A DNA stretch of 64,000 nt from Gavia stellata (lineage: Eukaryota > Chordata > Aves > Gaviiformes > Gaviidae), in the NCBI RefSeq assembly GCF_030936135.1, contig NC_082603.1, positions 22,844,880-22,908,879 on the forward strand, written 5' to 3'. Shown piece by piece: positions 37,083 through 50,200 of the stretch (positions are counted from its first letter, which is position 1; the number at the start of each line of letters is the position of its first letter). The notes beneath the pieces were generated by a model, which had not been told where the DNA came from, did no database searches, and saw only the letters and a list, made by a program, of their open reading frames with translations. The translations under genes were made by a program, and so were the position numbers.

Positions 37083-39375
37083 GTAGATTGGAGTAATTAA
37101 ACTTGATCAGAATACGTAATTTTTGTTATTTTTCCTCAAATAGCTAATTGTTGCAATTAAAGAATCAAAACTTTAAAAATATTCAGTAATTAATTTTGTT
37201 AGAAACGTCAACAGCCTTCACAAATGTTTTTTATAATAGGGCACTATTACCACTCAAACCCGTAAGACCTAAAGATAAAGAATATGACTTCTTGTTGTTA
37301 TCACTGAACTTGATAACTTGTCTTACAGTTATAGTGTGTTAGTGGAACTTTTAGATAACTTAGTTTGCTTATTCATACTTGACACGGTAGGAAAACAGAT
37401 TCTGGAGTTTGAGATTAGTATGTTTTAACTGAAAAAGCATGTGCACCAATTAAATGTTAACAGTACAGCAAATATTTTTATCTATATAGCAGTCAGTGTA
37501 TCCTGTTTCTTGATACTTTAACTGAATTGCTGTATATTTTGATAGCTTAAAATGTTTGTATGTCTTACAGATGGTCTGGTACAGGTTTTTGTTTCTGGTT
37601 TTTGTTGGTTTTTTTTTTTTAGCTTAAAGTAAAGCAGCATCTATTTGGTTTTTTGATGATTATTCTGTTTCTAAAATGTGCTGCTCCTCTTTCAAAAGTC
37701 CTGCTTATCTGTACATCAAAGAAAAATATTCAAAAATACTGCCTTCATTTTCACACACAGTGCTGAAGATGCTGCAAGCACCAAATCATAGCTCATAGAA
37801 TCAGGTCCTGAGATAGTTACTACCAGTAAAGAGGAATCCTTTGAGTGTATGCCATTGGTGAGCCGATGAGCATGGACCATAGAAGGGCTCCATGTAGAAG
37901 GTAAAATTGGCAAAAACGTAACAGATTTGAAATGTATCCCATACATAATGGTGTAGGGTATAATTTTTGTTTTGATCACTTTTCATTCTTTAAAGTATTA
38001 TTTGTTTGACCATAAATGTTCCATAATCTGTTAAGTTTTTTAAACTGTGATTTAATAATATAAACCATCTATTTTAATTTATATTCTTCTAAACAGCCAC
38101 GCTTAGATATATTGAATTTTTGAACTAAATTAATAGTTGTGCTTCACTTTCTCAAGCCAGTTAATATTTCATCTGTAGTTTAATATGTATCTTCATTTTT
38201 GATGTGAGAAAAGGTTAGGTGTGTACCATTTGGATTTTGATACTGTGAATTTAGTGTTGGGGTGAGTCATTTGTGCACTTCCTTTTACATGATACTTTTT
38301 TTTGAACTGTTGTTCCTAAAATATCTTGAACAGCCTTTCAATTGTAAATTTGGCCAGTGGGAGGAGATAGAGAAGAAAAAGCCGGTTTATTGGAATGTTG
38401 CTAGTGTGTGGAAGATGAGATGTTCCTGTGTGTAGCATTTGAGGTGTATTGACTTCCAGCTTTCTCACTGCTGGGCTTACAGGCATGCTGTTTTGTGCTA
38501 AGCATGGTGTTTATTTTTCAACTCTTGTCTTCCAAATCATAGTTCTTGGGAGAACAGAAAATAGATTATTGGAGTTATACTGATCCAAAAAGATAAATGG
38601 ACTTCCTCAGAAATGTAATGAACTTGGCCAAAAGGTGTCTTTAAATGTTTCCTGCTTCCCCCCCACCCTTAGAGTCCCACAAATTAAATAGATGTGAAGA
38701 GTATGAAAAGTTTAAAAAGGAGGCATAGTGTTCAAAGGAGGAAAAGCATTTTCGTATTACTTTCTGCAGCCTGTACTTTAATAGGACGTGAAATAAAATG
38801 TCAGGTGGATAATCTTCAGTCTAGCTTGATCATAAGTTGTCTAAGTTGTCCAGGCAGACAGGATCATTATTCACTTGCACAGCCGATCTTGAAGTATTTC
38901 ATCTTTTTACTAGGTGGTATTTTATTAGATGACAAAATTGTTTCTCCCCTGTTCTCTTCCAAAGTAATTTTTAAGTTTTCCATTGCATGCTAAAAGCTTT
39001 TTTTTTTTGCTTTTTTTCTGGAAGTGGCGGGGAGGAAGGGAGGACTGGGCTTTTCAGAAAGCATACAGTTGACAGGATTCCCTCTTCCCTAGTAATAGCT
39101 TATAAAACTCTTATGTATGCACAAATATTTCTCTTGAGTGCATGTGAAATGCCTTTTCGTCCTGAGAAAAGTGTTCTCTGCAGAAACTACCCGTGTGTAA
39201 AAAGAAGATTGGCTTTAAAAGGCAACTGTGATGGGAACAGTGTCTTAGGGAGATGCAGCTTGGACTTGAGGTAAATTGAATGCTTTACAAAAATGTGGTT
39301 TTGAGCTTGCATTGACATTGTATGTAATATGGGTACACGTTAACTGTATAATGTTTTTTTTGTATGGTTTTTCTC

Positions 39376-39381
39376 AATAAA
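39376..39381 (+). terminator. FUBP1: FUBP1 distal poly(A) signal
   Basis: AATAAA followed about 30 bases later by a T-rich stretch (GTTTTTGTCTTTTTTTATG). Good context for the end of a long 3' UTR isoform. Confidence 0.55.
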
Positions 39382-39935
39382 TGTAAACTGATGGATAATA
39401 ATAGCAATGTTTTTGTCTTTTTTTATGCTCCTATCCCTGCCTTCGTTAGTTTGAAACAACAGCTTCAGAGGAAAGATACTGCAGCAACTAGTACTTTGTT
39501 GAATGAACATCACCCACATGAAATGAAGTAAAATATATTTATATGGCTGTTAGGAAAAATAATCATTCAAAACATCATGCAGCTTATTACCATTTTTTCC
39601 AAGATGTTTCTGAATTTGTAACTATTTTCTTGAAGTAAAAGAGTGACTTCCAATAGGTAACTGTACAAAAAGCAGTCAGCAGAATAAACCACAGGAAAAT
39701 TTCTTTTTGAAACGACTGCATAAATCTAATTTGCTGCAGCTTACCTTGTCTTTATGTTAAGGCTTATACACATGTTCTTTAAAATGTGACTATTGTTTGT
39801 ATAATTATTCCTACAGAAGCTTAAGCTAAGCTGGACAATTCAGATGGTGCGTTAGGACAATGACATTAGTGTTGATATCGAGGTCTTAAAGAAAAATAGT
39901 ACAGTAGCCTTAAGAAGACAGTGTTTAGAGATGCA

Positions 39936-39951
39936 GCAATAAATTTATTGC
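39936..39951. terminator. Palindromic two-strand poly(A) signal
   Basis: GCAATAAATTTATTGC is a perfect 16-base palindrome with AATAAA on each strand (plus 39938-39943, minus 39949-39944). It lies between the convergent genes, so it could end NEXN on the minus strand and catch FUBP1 readthrough on the plus strand. Use is inferred. Confidence 0.4.
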
Positions 39952-40277
39952 ATTAAGAGAGAACAAAGATGGAGAAGCTAGGCACTTCGTGAAAATATTT
40001 TTCTTAAACCTTGCTTCCTATCAACTTAGCTATGATAGGCTCATATTTTGTCACCAACTGTTCCTGTATCATTTAAGCAATGCAAAATTTGGAAGTTTTA
40101 CACGCAAATGTTGGTACTATAAATACTACTACAAGCCTTACTGAGATTGTTTTTACTTTTGGATTATCAAATGCATAGATTGGTAAGAGCATGACATTTT
40201 AAATGCAAGCCCATTTTAAAACAAAAGAACTAATGCTCTTTGAAATGAAACAACAAAAGTGAGCAGTTATTTAATCT

Positions 40278-40283
40278 TTTATT
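40278..40283 (-). terminator. NEXN: NEXN candidate poly(A) signal
   Basis: TTTATT on the plus strand gives AATAAA on the minus strand about 565 bases after the NEXN stop, a plausible 3' UTR length. Confidence 0.5.
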
Positions 40284-40846
40284 CTTTAAAAATAGTACAC
40301 TGGGGTTTTTGAAAATCATCAATAAGTATTTCCTTTTGCCAGTTCAATGCCTCTGGGATAAAGTAAAACAGCTTAAATATTCAGTGTTCATGCAAAATAT
40401 ACCAATAGATTTACACTACTGCACAAGTTTCCAGATTGTGTATTTAGCTTTATACTACTACACAACAGTTGGTCTTCAAATGTGGGAGCACTATTATAAT
40501 TCAGCTTTTTCCTTTAGTTGATTTTTCATACATTAATTTCTTCTTTTTAGCCTTTAATACTAATTTTTGTATTGAGCAAGGAACCTGGACACTCTCACAA
40601 TTTGAAGGTTATTCTTATCTGATGCAGGAATGACAAATCAATGCATATCCTTGCTTTCTTTAGTTGGCCCCATCAGAGAAAGAGATGATGCAATAAGAAA
40701 GTTTTGAGGGGAAGAAAGATTCCAGCTAAAGTAGAGCATTAGTAGTCATCAGCTAGAAAATAAAAGGGTTAAGAGAAACAGATAATTAGGTTTTCATAAT
40801 AGGAAAGATGCAAGAAGAATATTTGAGAATTAAGTGAATTAAAATG

Positions 40847-41218
40847 CTAACTCTTACTTTCAATGGTGAGAATACAGGTGCTAGCAGATGTGCCTCTGTT
40901 GTTGACTGCTTTACACATATATTCCCCTTCATCTTCTGGGAAGGTTTCTGGCAAGTAAAGGCAGTAGGTTTCTCCTCTTTCAATATATTGATAGTCCTCA
41001 GAGTCCTGCAACATTTCCCCCTCAAACCACCATGTAACTTCAGGTTTTGGTTCTCCAGTAATTTTAACTGTAAATCTCACTGGCTCGCCATCAACAACTG
41101 ATGTGTTTTTCAGTGACTTCTTGAACCAGGGAGCTCCAGATCGAGCTTGATCCTCCTCATCTTCGCAAGTAGAACCATTAATAATACTTCCCTCTTCTTC
41201 TTCTTCGTCTTCCCTTTT
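40847..41218 (-). CDS. NEXN: NEXN exon 13 (residues 552-674), Glu-rich stretch and Ig domain
   Basis: Starts [11 protein letters not shown] after acceptor CAAAACAG, then [16 protein letters not shown] begins the I-set domain, which runs to the end ([12 protein letters not shown] at 40849-40847). The domain in this family docks nexilin at the Z-disc. Confidence 0.97.
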   Translation of the reverse strand, partial: KREDEEEEEGSIINGSTCEDEEDQARSGAPWFKKSLKNTSVVDGEPVRFTVKITGEPKPEVTWWFEGEMLQDSEDYQYIERGETYCLYLPETFPEDEGEYMCKAVNNRGTSASTCILTIESKS

Positions 41219-44200
41219 CTGTTTTGGAATAAGTTGATTTAGAACATTTAAAGTGGCAATAGTAGTTTGACTGCTAGTGATACGTATTTGATTACAGAAA
41301 AGTTGCCACATTTCTGAGAAGGGGAAATGCCACACCTATCCTCACTAGATAACAATGCACTGAATCTGGATATGGAACAGGCGGTAAAAGATTTTAATGA
41401 GGTTGGAATCTTGGGGTTAAATACAGGCATGAATGTAGATTCAAAGGATACGATGAGCTTTCTTTGCAGAATCTCTCTCATCAAGAACATGTGAAAACAC
41501 CAAAAGCTATTTTACATTAATGCAGCAATTCACAGCAGCTGTTGAAACAAGTATAATGTTCCTTTCATACCTCTGGCAGGGTTGCCATCAGTGGTAATCA
41601 GAAGCTAAGTTAAATGACACTTAGGGCTGAAGAAAAGGTACTTTGTAATTTATACCTTCTGTAATGCTGCATCAATTTCTTTTTGTTCAAACTGCATGCG
41701 TAGTAATTTCTGTTCCTCAATTCTCCTCTGCTCCTCTTCTTCCCTGGCTCTTGCCATTTGCTCAAAACGGGCCTTCATGTTTACTTTATGAGTAAATGGA
41801 GCCTCAGATTTCTTGGCTGGTCTCACATCTACCTCATCATCCTTGGGGAAAAAAATTAAAAAATGGGACTTAACTCAGTTATTACCTTTCAAATGTGTAT
41901 GATAATAAACCTAGCTTTATAGAGCAGTAGTTCTTAACTGAGCAAAGCCACCCACAGTCCTGTTTTTCTCAGAGGTCTGTTTAACGTTGGGTTTAAGATC
42001 AAGTCTCGTAATAGTTTATCTCACAGATAAGGCAAAATACTTGCGAAAGTAACTTCAAAATTGTTAGGTAGAAAAATACTCATAAAGATTTATTTTCGTA
42101 TAGAAGTTGAATACTGTCTTGTGGCAATCGTAAACCCTTAGTGACTTGACATTTATGCCATGATGTGGTAGCTTCAATGCTGAACACAGATTGACTTTGT
42201 GGATACGTAATTAAGTAGGCATCCTTCTCTACCCTGAGAAATTAGTAAAGATGATTAAAAGAGTTGATCTCAGATGGTATTGTTTCTTTTTGTTTGGTTT
42301 TGGTGGGTTTTTTTACTTCATACAGTGTAGAATGAATCAGAGTTCAGAAAGAGAAGCAATTTATGGGATGATTAATAGATTAATTCTCAAATATGAATGT
42401 TTCAAACCCTCAGGCTGGCAGGTTTCATGTTGTTAAGATGCTGAATTGAGGACTTTGAGCAGAAAAACAGACCTCTGCTTGACCAGATGACTGATAAACT
42501 GGTGCTGTTTCCTTTAGGGATGCTGAGGTGAGAATTCCTCATGCATCCAAAGGAGGGAACAGGAAAGAAGGGAGAAAATAATTTTGGAGATACAGAAAAC
42601 TTCTGTGAAAGCAGCAGCACTGTCCACTCCTGGACACTCCTGTGCTAGTTAAGTATATTGTTGACGTATACAGAATGCAACTTACCTCTTGAAATTTTTC
42701 AGCTTCCCTTTCTCTTATTTCTTCATCCATTGCTCTTCTTTTAGCTCGCTCCTCTTCAATTTTCTTCTGTATTTCTTCTTGAGACAATTGTCCTATTTTT
42801 TCAAACTTGCTTTTTAAGTTCTTTGCCTGAATAGAACCACTTCTTTTTAGCTTTATTAATTCTTCGTATTCTTTGCTTAGCTCAAAAGTTTCAGACTCTT
42901 CTTCCATCTGTCCAGAAATTACAGAATGCATAAGATGGAAAATGCTCTAGTTATTTTTACTACCTGTTCTCCCCACAGATAGGCGTAACAATACGCTTCA
43001 ACGGTTCTCTCGGTTACTTGAAATCAGCAGAGACATTTTCCCTTTAATTTCTGTCTGAAGCTGTAATTGTGTTAGTATTTTACTCCCTCCTTTTATGACC
43101 TCTGACTGACAGTAAAGATGTATGTGCATTTTAGTTGGATGTCCCTGTCTCTCCCTTATTCCCCAGGATGTAATACAAAATTTACTTCAAGTTCACAAGC
43201 TAGCGCCTTTATTACTCACTCTAGCTTTGCTTAACAAAAATAAATAAATAAATAAATTTAGTCCTTTAACATTCAAAAGGGAATAATAAAAGAATTGCCA
43301 CCCACAACCAAATCAAATTGAAGTGTAAAGTTCATGAACATGATATTTTAGATACTTGGTATGCAAAGCAAATTTTGTGTGTGATCTTTAAAATCAACAG
43401 TGACATCAGTCTTCAAACCCTTGATAACACGTATTAGAAATAAGTTGAGGCCACTGTAATTCTTTCCTAATTAGTTAACACAGCATTCCCTTGAGGAAAA
43501 GCAAGAATTTTGCTCTTTCCTACTTTCATTTTTGTATATTCATTTGGGAACGAGACGTTTCTGTTCTCCCGATACTGTAAATACTACATATTTGTTTTAG
43601 TAATACTGTAGAGTTTTCAGAAGTGTCTGTAAAATAAAATTACAAATTTGAAATTGTGTTTTTACTTTAAGGGTGGCAAGGGATAAAAGCATTTTCCTGG
43701 TAGATTAGTGATAAAAAATACATATCTTAGTATATACAGTGTTACAGATTTTAGTAATTAACTGAAATGATCTATTATATATTTATTCAGCGCATGCTTA
43801 ACATATCCTCTGATATACAAACCTCTCCCATTTCTTGTCTCAACTGTTGAAATTCTTGCTTTTCCATTTCCAACTTTTGCCTGCGCTCTTCTTCTGTGCG
43901 CCTCTTTTCTTCTTCCATTTTTTGTCTCAGCAACTCCTCAAAATTAATTTCCAGTTTACCAGGTATGAGAGATTCTTGAGAAACTGTTTTAAACAGTTCT
44001 GGTGATTCATCATCCAGCACCTGCTGGAAATTCAGCGCATTAATGATACATCATGTGATGAAATTAGTGTTGCTCAGACACTTCCAGTACATAACCAAGT
44101 ATTTTGCCACATCTGCCACAGTACAGCAAGATGCAATATGACAATGTGGGTATTCCTCTAATGTTTTGGGAGGGAATGTGGTTGGGGGGGGCGGTTATTT

Positions 44201-47200
44201 GACTTTAGCTCTTTGTTATTACAGTACTAAACTTCTGTGATGAAGGTGAAGGTGTTGACTAAAACACAGTCTTTTTTGCAAGGTGATGGAGAGGATGTCC
44301 TCGAAATGCAACTTTGGGACCTGAAACAATTCATTCCTGTTTACTTCACAGACTTCTTATTAGACAAAGTGCTTGTGTTTAAATGTTATTGCTCTTAACA
44401 CTCAAGTACATGTATCTGTAACCTTTTTCTAAGCAAACTGAATTATATTCCTGTTCTTAAGCAAGATTAGTATTCCCAGTAAGGATAACTGAACAGAATT
44501 TTCTACAAGAAACTCTTCCTGTGCACAAATAGATTATACTGAGTTATGTTGCCAGTTCATTGCTTTGTACAACCAAACAGGAAGGGTTTCCTCCTTTCCC
44601 TGTCCTTTTCTCAGGCTTTGGAGTAGGGTTGGGCTTTGATGGTCATTCATGAGCAGTTTGCTTATTTTGTAGACTAATTCATAAGAAGATGGTAGGGCCT
44701 AGGAAAGGTGGCTTTCATTACTTCCAAAAGCCCGAAGTGTAAGAACAAATGTTTATCAGACTGAATTTGTTGAAGCAAAGCATTACTAAAATATTAAGCT
44801 GTACGTTACAAAAATGGCCAGGTAGCCTGACATGAGTTATGCAGGAAGATTTTTAAACTTCTTGATAAACTTACTTATATAAAGGTATGGGTTTGCATGT
44901 AACTATGTAAACTTGTTAACAGAGATTGTCTCAACAGGAACATTCTGTAGATAAATGTGTGATATGAGGTCAGACACTCATCTAGAGCTGTGTGGTGATG
45001 TGGCTTTAGGCACTGTTTAATCAGTGCATGTTCAAAAAGCCTTGTGGCAAACACTGAAAAGCCCAATGTGCCTTAAATTGTAGGCATTTCCAACAGTAGT
45101 AATCAGTCAAATGCTAGAAAGACTTAAAGGAGCAAAACTTCCATTTGAGAAAGTGTTTTGACTAGCTTTATAAAAAGAAACAGAAAATAAACATTTTTTA
45201 AAAGATTCTTTGGCATTCCCTTTTCTTTTTATTGCAACTTACTGCCATTGTAACTTACATCTTTCACTGCTGTTTGTGCCGTTGTAGTTCATACTGCTGT
45301 CTTGACCTACTTTGCCCATGTCCTTTTTATTTGTCACAGCTCTTTCAATAGTTTTTTGGCCCAATCCCCCTCAAATACTGCTATTCACTATAGATTTCCT
45401 TCAGATTTTCCCTCTGAGTAAGCTTACAGTTGGACTTCAGCCCCACCATTCCTTCCATTCTTCATTCGTTTTGCATAATATGAACATATTTGTTGAAATT
45501 GTGTTATGGAGAAGCGGAGTCAAAAACAAAGCTGTAAACTATTTCCTTTAATGAAAACAGTGCATAGCCACATAGTTTTCAGAGGCTAACCACAGCTGAA
45601 TTAGCAAAGAAATGTGAAAGTCTCTTGCTTGTGATGCATTAATTCATATGCTCATCACATGAAGAAGATACAGAACTAAGTGAATGGAAGCACTGATTCA
45701 AAATTTACCAATGCATATATGTATAAACTTTAAAAAGCTGTGCGTATGAGCAAACACTAGCAGCTGTCTGCTCTGTATTTTTGAATCGGTAAGTTATGAA
45801 AAGACAGTAAGCCAACTTAGTCCTGGTTAAAAAACAAAGGAAAAAATTCAGCTGAATTGTGTGATGCACAAAACCCTTGTGGTTAGTTCAGTAAATATTT
45901 TAGCTGTATTTTGTGAAGTGAGACCATACTTTTTTTCCTGCAAAGTGGGAACAGATGGTAGTGATGAACAGTCCTGTAGTAACTGTAGTTTGCAGAACAG
46001 TCAACCAATTTTCAGTGGGCAGTGACTGATACGAAGCAGAACTTTTTTTTTTTTATTTGTCCTATGACAGGTTCTTTATGCAGTCTCTAATGGAAAGAGA
46101 CTGACAGGGATCAAAGAGGAATGCTTCAGTCTGAAAGTGATCATGTTGATTGTGGGAAGCATGGAGGTATAAATGCAGCACAAGTAAATGTGGAATAGGG
46201 AGATCCTTCCAAAAGGAGGTGGCGTTTGTGTGTTCCAGCAACAATACTACACTACTTCTGTGTGTGTATACTTTCAAAAATAAATTAAAATGAATAAACA
46301 TGAAAAAGGTTCTAAATTTAATTTAAATGCTTAAATAAAAATTGAATGTGAGGTTTTACTACTTCTGAACGAGATGACTAATCTTACAATGTTTAAAAAC
46401 ATCTGCATTGTTGCTACGTTGTGTAGCTGTGGAAAATGGGGAAAGCACGGGCTTATATTTTCTGTTGCAAGTAATAGAAAAGGTGGTGTTCATATTCAGG
46501 ATGCTAATTAACGGAAAAATTTCAAACATATATGCTGAAAATACATTTTCAGTTAATTTTTTAAATTACTGAACGTCTTCACTGTCTGCTGTTAGAGTGC
46601 AATCATAGATGCTGTGCTGCATCTAATGGATTAAATCCTGTTTAATCAGTGAGATTTTTCTTGCCTGAACACTTGAGCTTAGGTTCTTTCTCCATTGAGG
46701 CAGAAAAAAGAGATTCTCAAGAAGACAGGAAAAACCAAAAAACAGCACCTACTTCCTTTGCTTTCCTTTAGTTGTCTGCTGGCTTTTCATAAAAATTGTA
46801 ATGGCAGAAGTCCAGCAGCACTCTTTTTTCTTTTTTTTTTTTTTTTCTGGTGGCTTTAGCTTTATTTTCTCTCTTTGGGGGTATGGACAGACACTATTTT
46901 CCATAATTGCTTACCAGTACAATATAAAATATAAATTTACATTGTAGTTTTTCTGGGTAGTCTTTCAGCATAGAGGTCTTTGTCTTTGGCCCAGTTTTCA
47001 GGCAGAGGGAGCACTGCTAGCAATATTAGTAGTCACACAAAGCTTTAATTTGTCTCAAAAGCATTGCTTTGAATGATGAAGAAAATTTTATTAATTAGGC
47101 ATGCAGTTGGTCTTTCCCAATAAAACCACAGAGGTGAATGTAGGAAGACATGGACAGATGGGCGGGTTATTCCAAAGTCCTGTATGGCATGTCTTGCCCT

Positions 47201-50200
47201 TCCTTTTGAAACAAACAATACTTAGTTTTAGTTGATAGTTGTGTAATTTATTACTGTATTTCCAAACATCCACCAGTAAGTCACTGGCTTATACCTAAAA
47301 TCCTGCTGAAACTTGAAGTTGTTGGAATAAGCATGAAGAATACATGCGTGTATTCTGTGAAAATAATAGTGTGAATAGGAGTGAAAAGCTCCGTGCTAGT
47401 TATTTTTTTGTAAGTAATATTGTTGCCACCCTCTGAAATCAGGCATCTTTCTCTGCTTTCAGGTAGTGTCAGTATGTCAGTACTAGGTCCCTGAAAATTT
47501 GTCTTCAGTATAATCCTAACTCAAATTTTAGAAGTGATTGCATATCACAGAGATCTGTATTTGTCTAAGGAAGTTCCATACTACGAATTGTTCTAATGGT
47601 AAATGCCACAAGTTACTTTGTTTCTCTGAACAAGCAATGGAATACAATAAAAGCATCAGTTAGCAGAGTTCAGCCTTCTTAATTTTTCCTTCCCAAGGGA
47701 CCACAGGTGACTATAAAATTTGTATTTGCAGTGAGCAATGTTCTAGTAAGCCACTAATTGTGCTCTAGCTAGTAAGAGCTGACTGGTGGACATCCTGTAA
47801 AGGTAGGGAGATGAACTTGGAGAAGTAGAAGGAATTGCTCTTCCACCCAAAAAAAAACCCAACAAACCCTCCTTGTGAAAACATTTTGCTTTCCAAGTTT
47901 GTTGCATCTAGCATAATAATATCCATTGGACACAATATCTGCTTTTGACTAAATTATTTGAAATCCTTTCTAGGCTTGCTGTGAGGAGGAACTGTCCTGT
48001 GATGATTTTTGGTAAACAATTAGTTTACCCCCCTACCCTCTAATAAGTAGTGAGGTGAAATAGTTAATGAAGGAGTTGAAGCATGCATTCCTAACTGTAT
48101 TTAAAGCTTTTTCCCAGAGCTGCTTTCTAGTTCATCAGAGACTTTTAAGTAAAAATTAAACTAGATACTAAACAAAAATGCCATACCATGTTCTTCCTTG
48201 CTTCAGCAAATGCTCTTTTCTCCTCTTCTATGCGTCGTCTTGCATCTTCTTCTGCTTTCCTCTTTTCCTCTTCTCTTCTCTGTCTTTCTATCTCCTCAAA
48301 ACTGAGTCTGAGTTTACCAGGACGGAATTCTTTAACAGAATTTTCAGATTCTTCATCGCCACCTTCATTTATCTTCAGAGAAGAGGGAGAGGAAAAAATA
48401 GAAAAGACTTCTCCAATAATAAAAATATATAGTAAATGAATACTCCATCAATTCCTTTCTTATCTTTTATAAATCTTTTTTTTCTCGTGGGGGAAAAAAT
48501 GTATCAAGATTGGTTCCTTCAAGAAACATTTAGTCTTGGTTTTAGCCAGGGGAGGGAGAAAAGAAACGTATTTCAGTATCCTATATGTAGCTTCTATAAT
48601 TTTTAAAACTCTGAGTGTGTAATACAAAGACCAATGAGTTATCTGGAAAAGGCTGAACAATTAAGTACCTATTTTATGGTCTCAGGGTTGGATCCTTTAC
48701 TGTAAATCGCTCCCTATTCACTTTCTTTACATCACTTTCATAGACCTTTATACCATCAAGTCTTTTTGTTTGCATATAAATTGTTTTCACCAATGAACTT
48801 ACCAGTTAAAAAAATGCTGTAGAATTTTATAGCAAAAGTAAATCAATTTAGATTTTGCATTACTCCAGACTTAAGATTTTTGTTTCTTTTCCTTTTAGAC
48901 ATTTAATCATCACTGAAGAAAGGGAATTGAGATACTGATCTCTTCACTATTGCTTGTCTCCGGTGAACACTTACCTGCTAAGAGAAGCCTGTGGTTTGCA
49001 AACTGCAATCAAGAACAAAAGAACGAACCATCTTCAGAAGTTATCTCAGAGTACTTTATTTGTTAATGGAGGAAATAATTGACTGGGAACTGTCAGAGTA
49101 TTGATATTCCAGATTTCTGTATACTGCAAGCAGCCCTGGGACCGGTATGTGGGGTAGCTAGTTAAGGGAATTACAGAAATCTTTTATTTGGAATTCACAG
49201 GGAAAAAAAGAAAGAATCGAAGGAAAGTAGCTGCTGAACTCTTCTTTTAAGAAAACTTTTGACTTCAAATTTTGACAACCACTGATATCATAAAACTGCA
49301 TGTTAGAAAATTTCTTTTGAAATAGAGAATTTATAAATTACTTTATATTATTTGGTTAATAAATGCATATACATAAGGGTGGGAAAAGTGAACAAAACTT
49401 CAGTTAGAATGGCTAGTGACTTCATGAATTCTCTCTCCTTCATTTTCTTCCCTCTTCTCCTTCACTAGTATCCCCTGTCCACCCCCAAATAAAAAGAAAA
49501 AAAGTGCACTATTGACATAATGTCAAGGTTATTTGTGCGGAAAGGTTAAATGATTTATTGGAGGTGGGGGTGGAGGGGTAAACAACAATTTGCTTATCTG
49601 CCTAAACCTAGAACCCTCTCAGTTTGGACCAGTTGGGAATTTCAGTGTTTCAGCTTTCTGGAGGTTCTGAGTTTTGTTTTTTTCTTCTTGGAGAATATAA
49701 ATTTCTTGAATGTTTTTGAAATATAGGCCACAAATTATCTTGAGCTGTCTGTCCAAGATCGTCTATTTATAATTATACTCTTTTTAAGTAAAAGTTAGCA
49801 ACTTCCTAGAAATAATATTTTCAAAGATTTCACGGAAGATTAAAATCTCATTGATCTTCTTTGTATGTGAATTAACAAAGTCATAATGATCATGATTGTA
49901 CAATGATGATAGGGGAAAGACATTTAAATACAGAACTTACTTAAAAAATGCTTTTGGAAATGGAGAATAGTAAAGGGAAGAAATACAGAACTAAGCTATC
50001 TGGTCTATCTTATGTTAATACTATGATTCCTTTTGTACATTCAAAGAAGAAACTATAGTGAGATCTGTTTATAGTTGATCTAGAGTAAGTCTGGCTTCTT
50101 ATGATAAAGAACACATATGTAGGCAGTTTTGCAAGTAATATAAAACAGGAATTGTGAGCTACATTTCTCACAATTTGGGGCTTAATCTAGTAATTTCTAC

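Larger units (their letters stand above)
34679..39400 (+). other. FUBP1: FUBP1 3' UTR and extended 3' region
   Basis: Poly(A) signals AATAAA occur at 35002-35007 (GT-rich downstream, probably the main site), 36415-36420 and 39376-39381 (T-rich downstream, a likely distal site). No protein-like frame is present. An alternative exon pair appears to lie inside (36812 and 37074). There is a long AT-rich body with many homopolymer runs. The distal limit is set by the last signal and is inferred. Confidence 0.6.
39400..40846. other. Convergent FUBP1/NEXN intergenic region and NEXN 3' UTR
   Basis: Holds the NEXN 3' UTR on the minus strand (40846 down to about 40260 or 39930, depending on the poly(A) signal used) and a short true gap. 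AT-rich, with no protein-like frame. Confidence 0.7.

Noticed and set aside
48178-48439. Two overlapping plus-strand frames of about 84 codons
   Set aside because: They lie antisense to NEXN exon 9; their Ser/Phe/Leu richness mirrors the Glu/Lys/Arg codons of the real exon.
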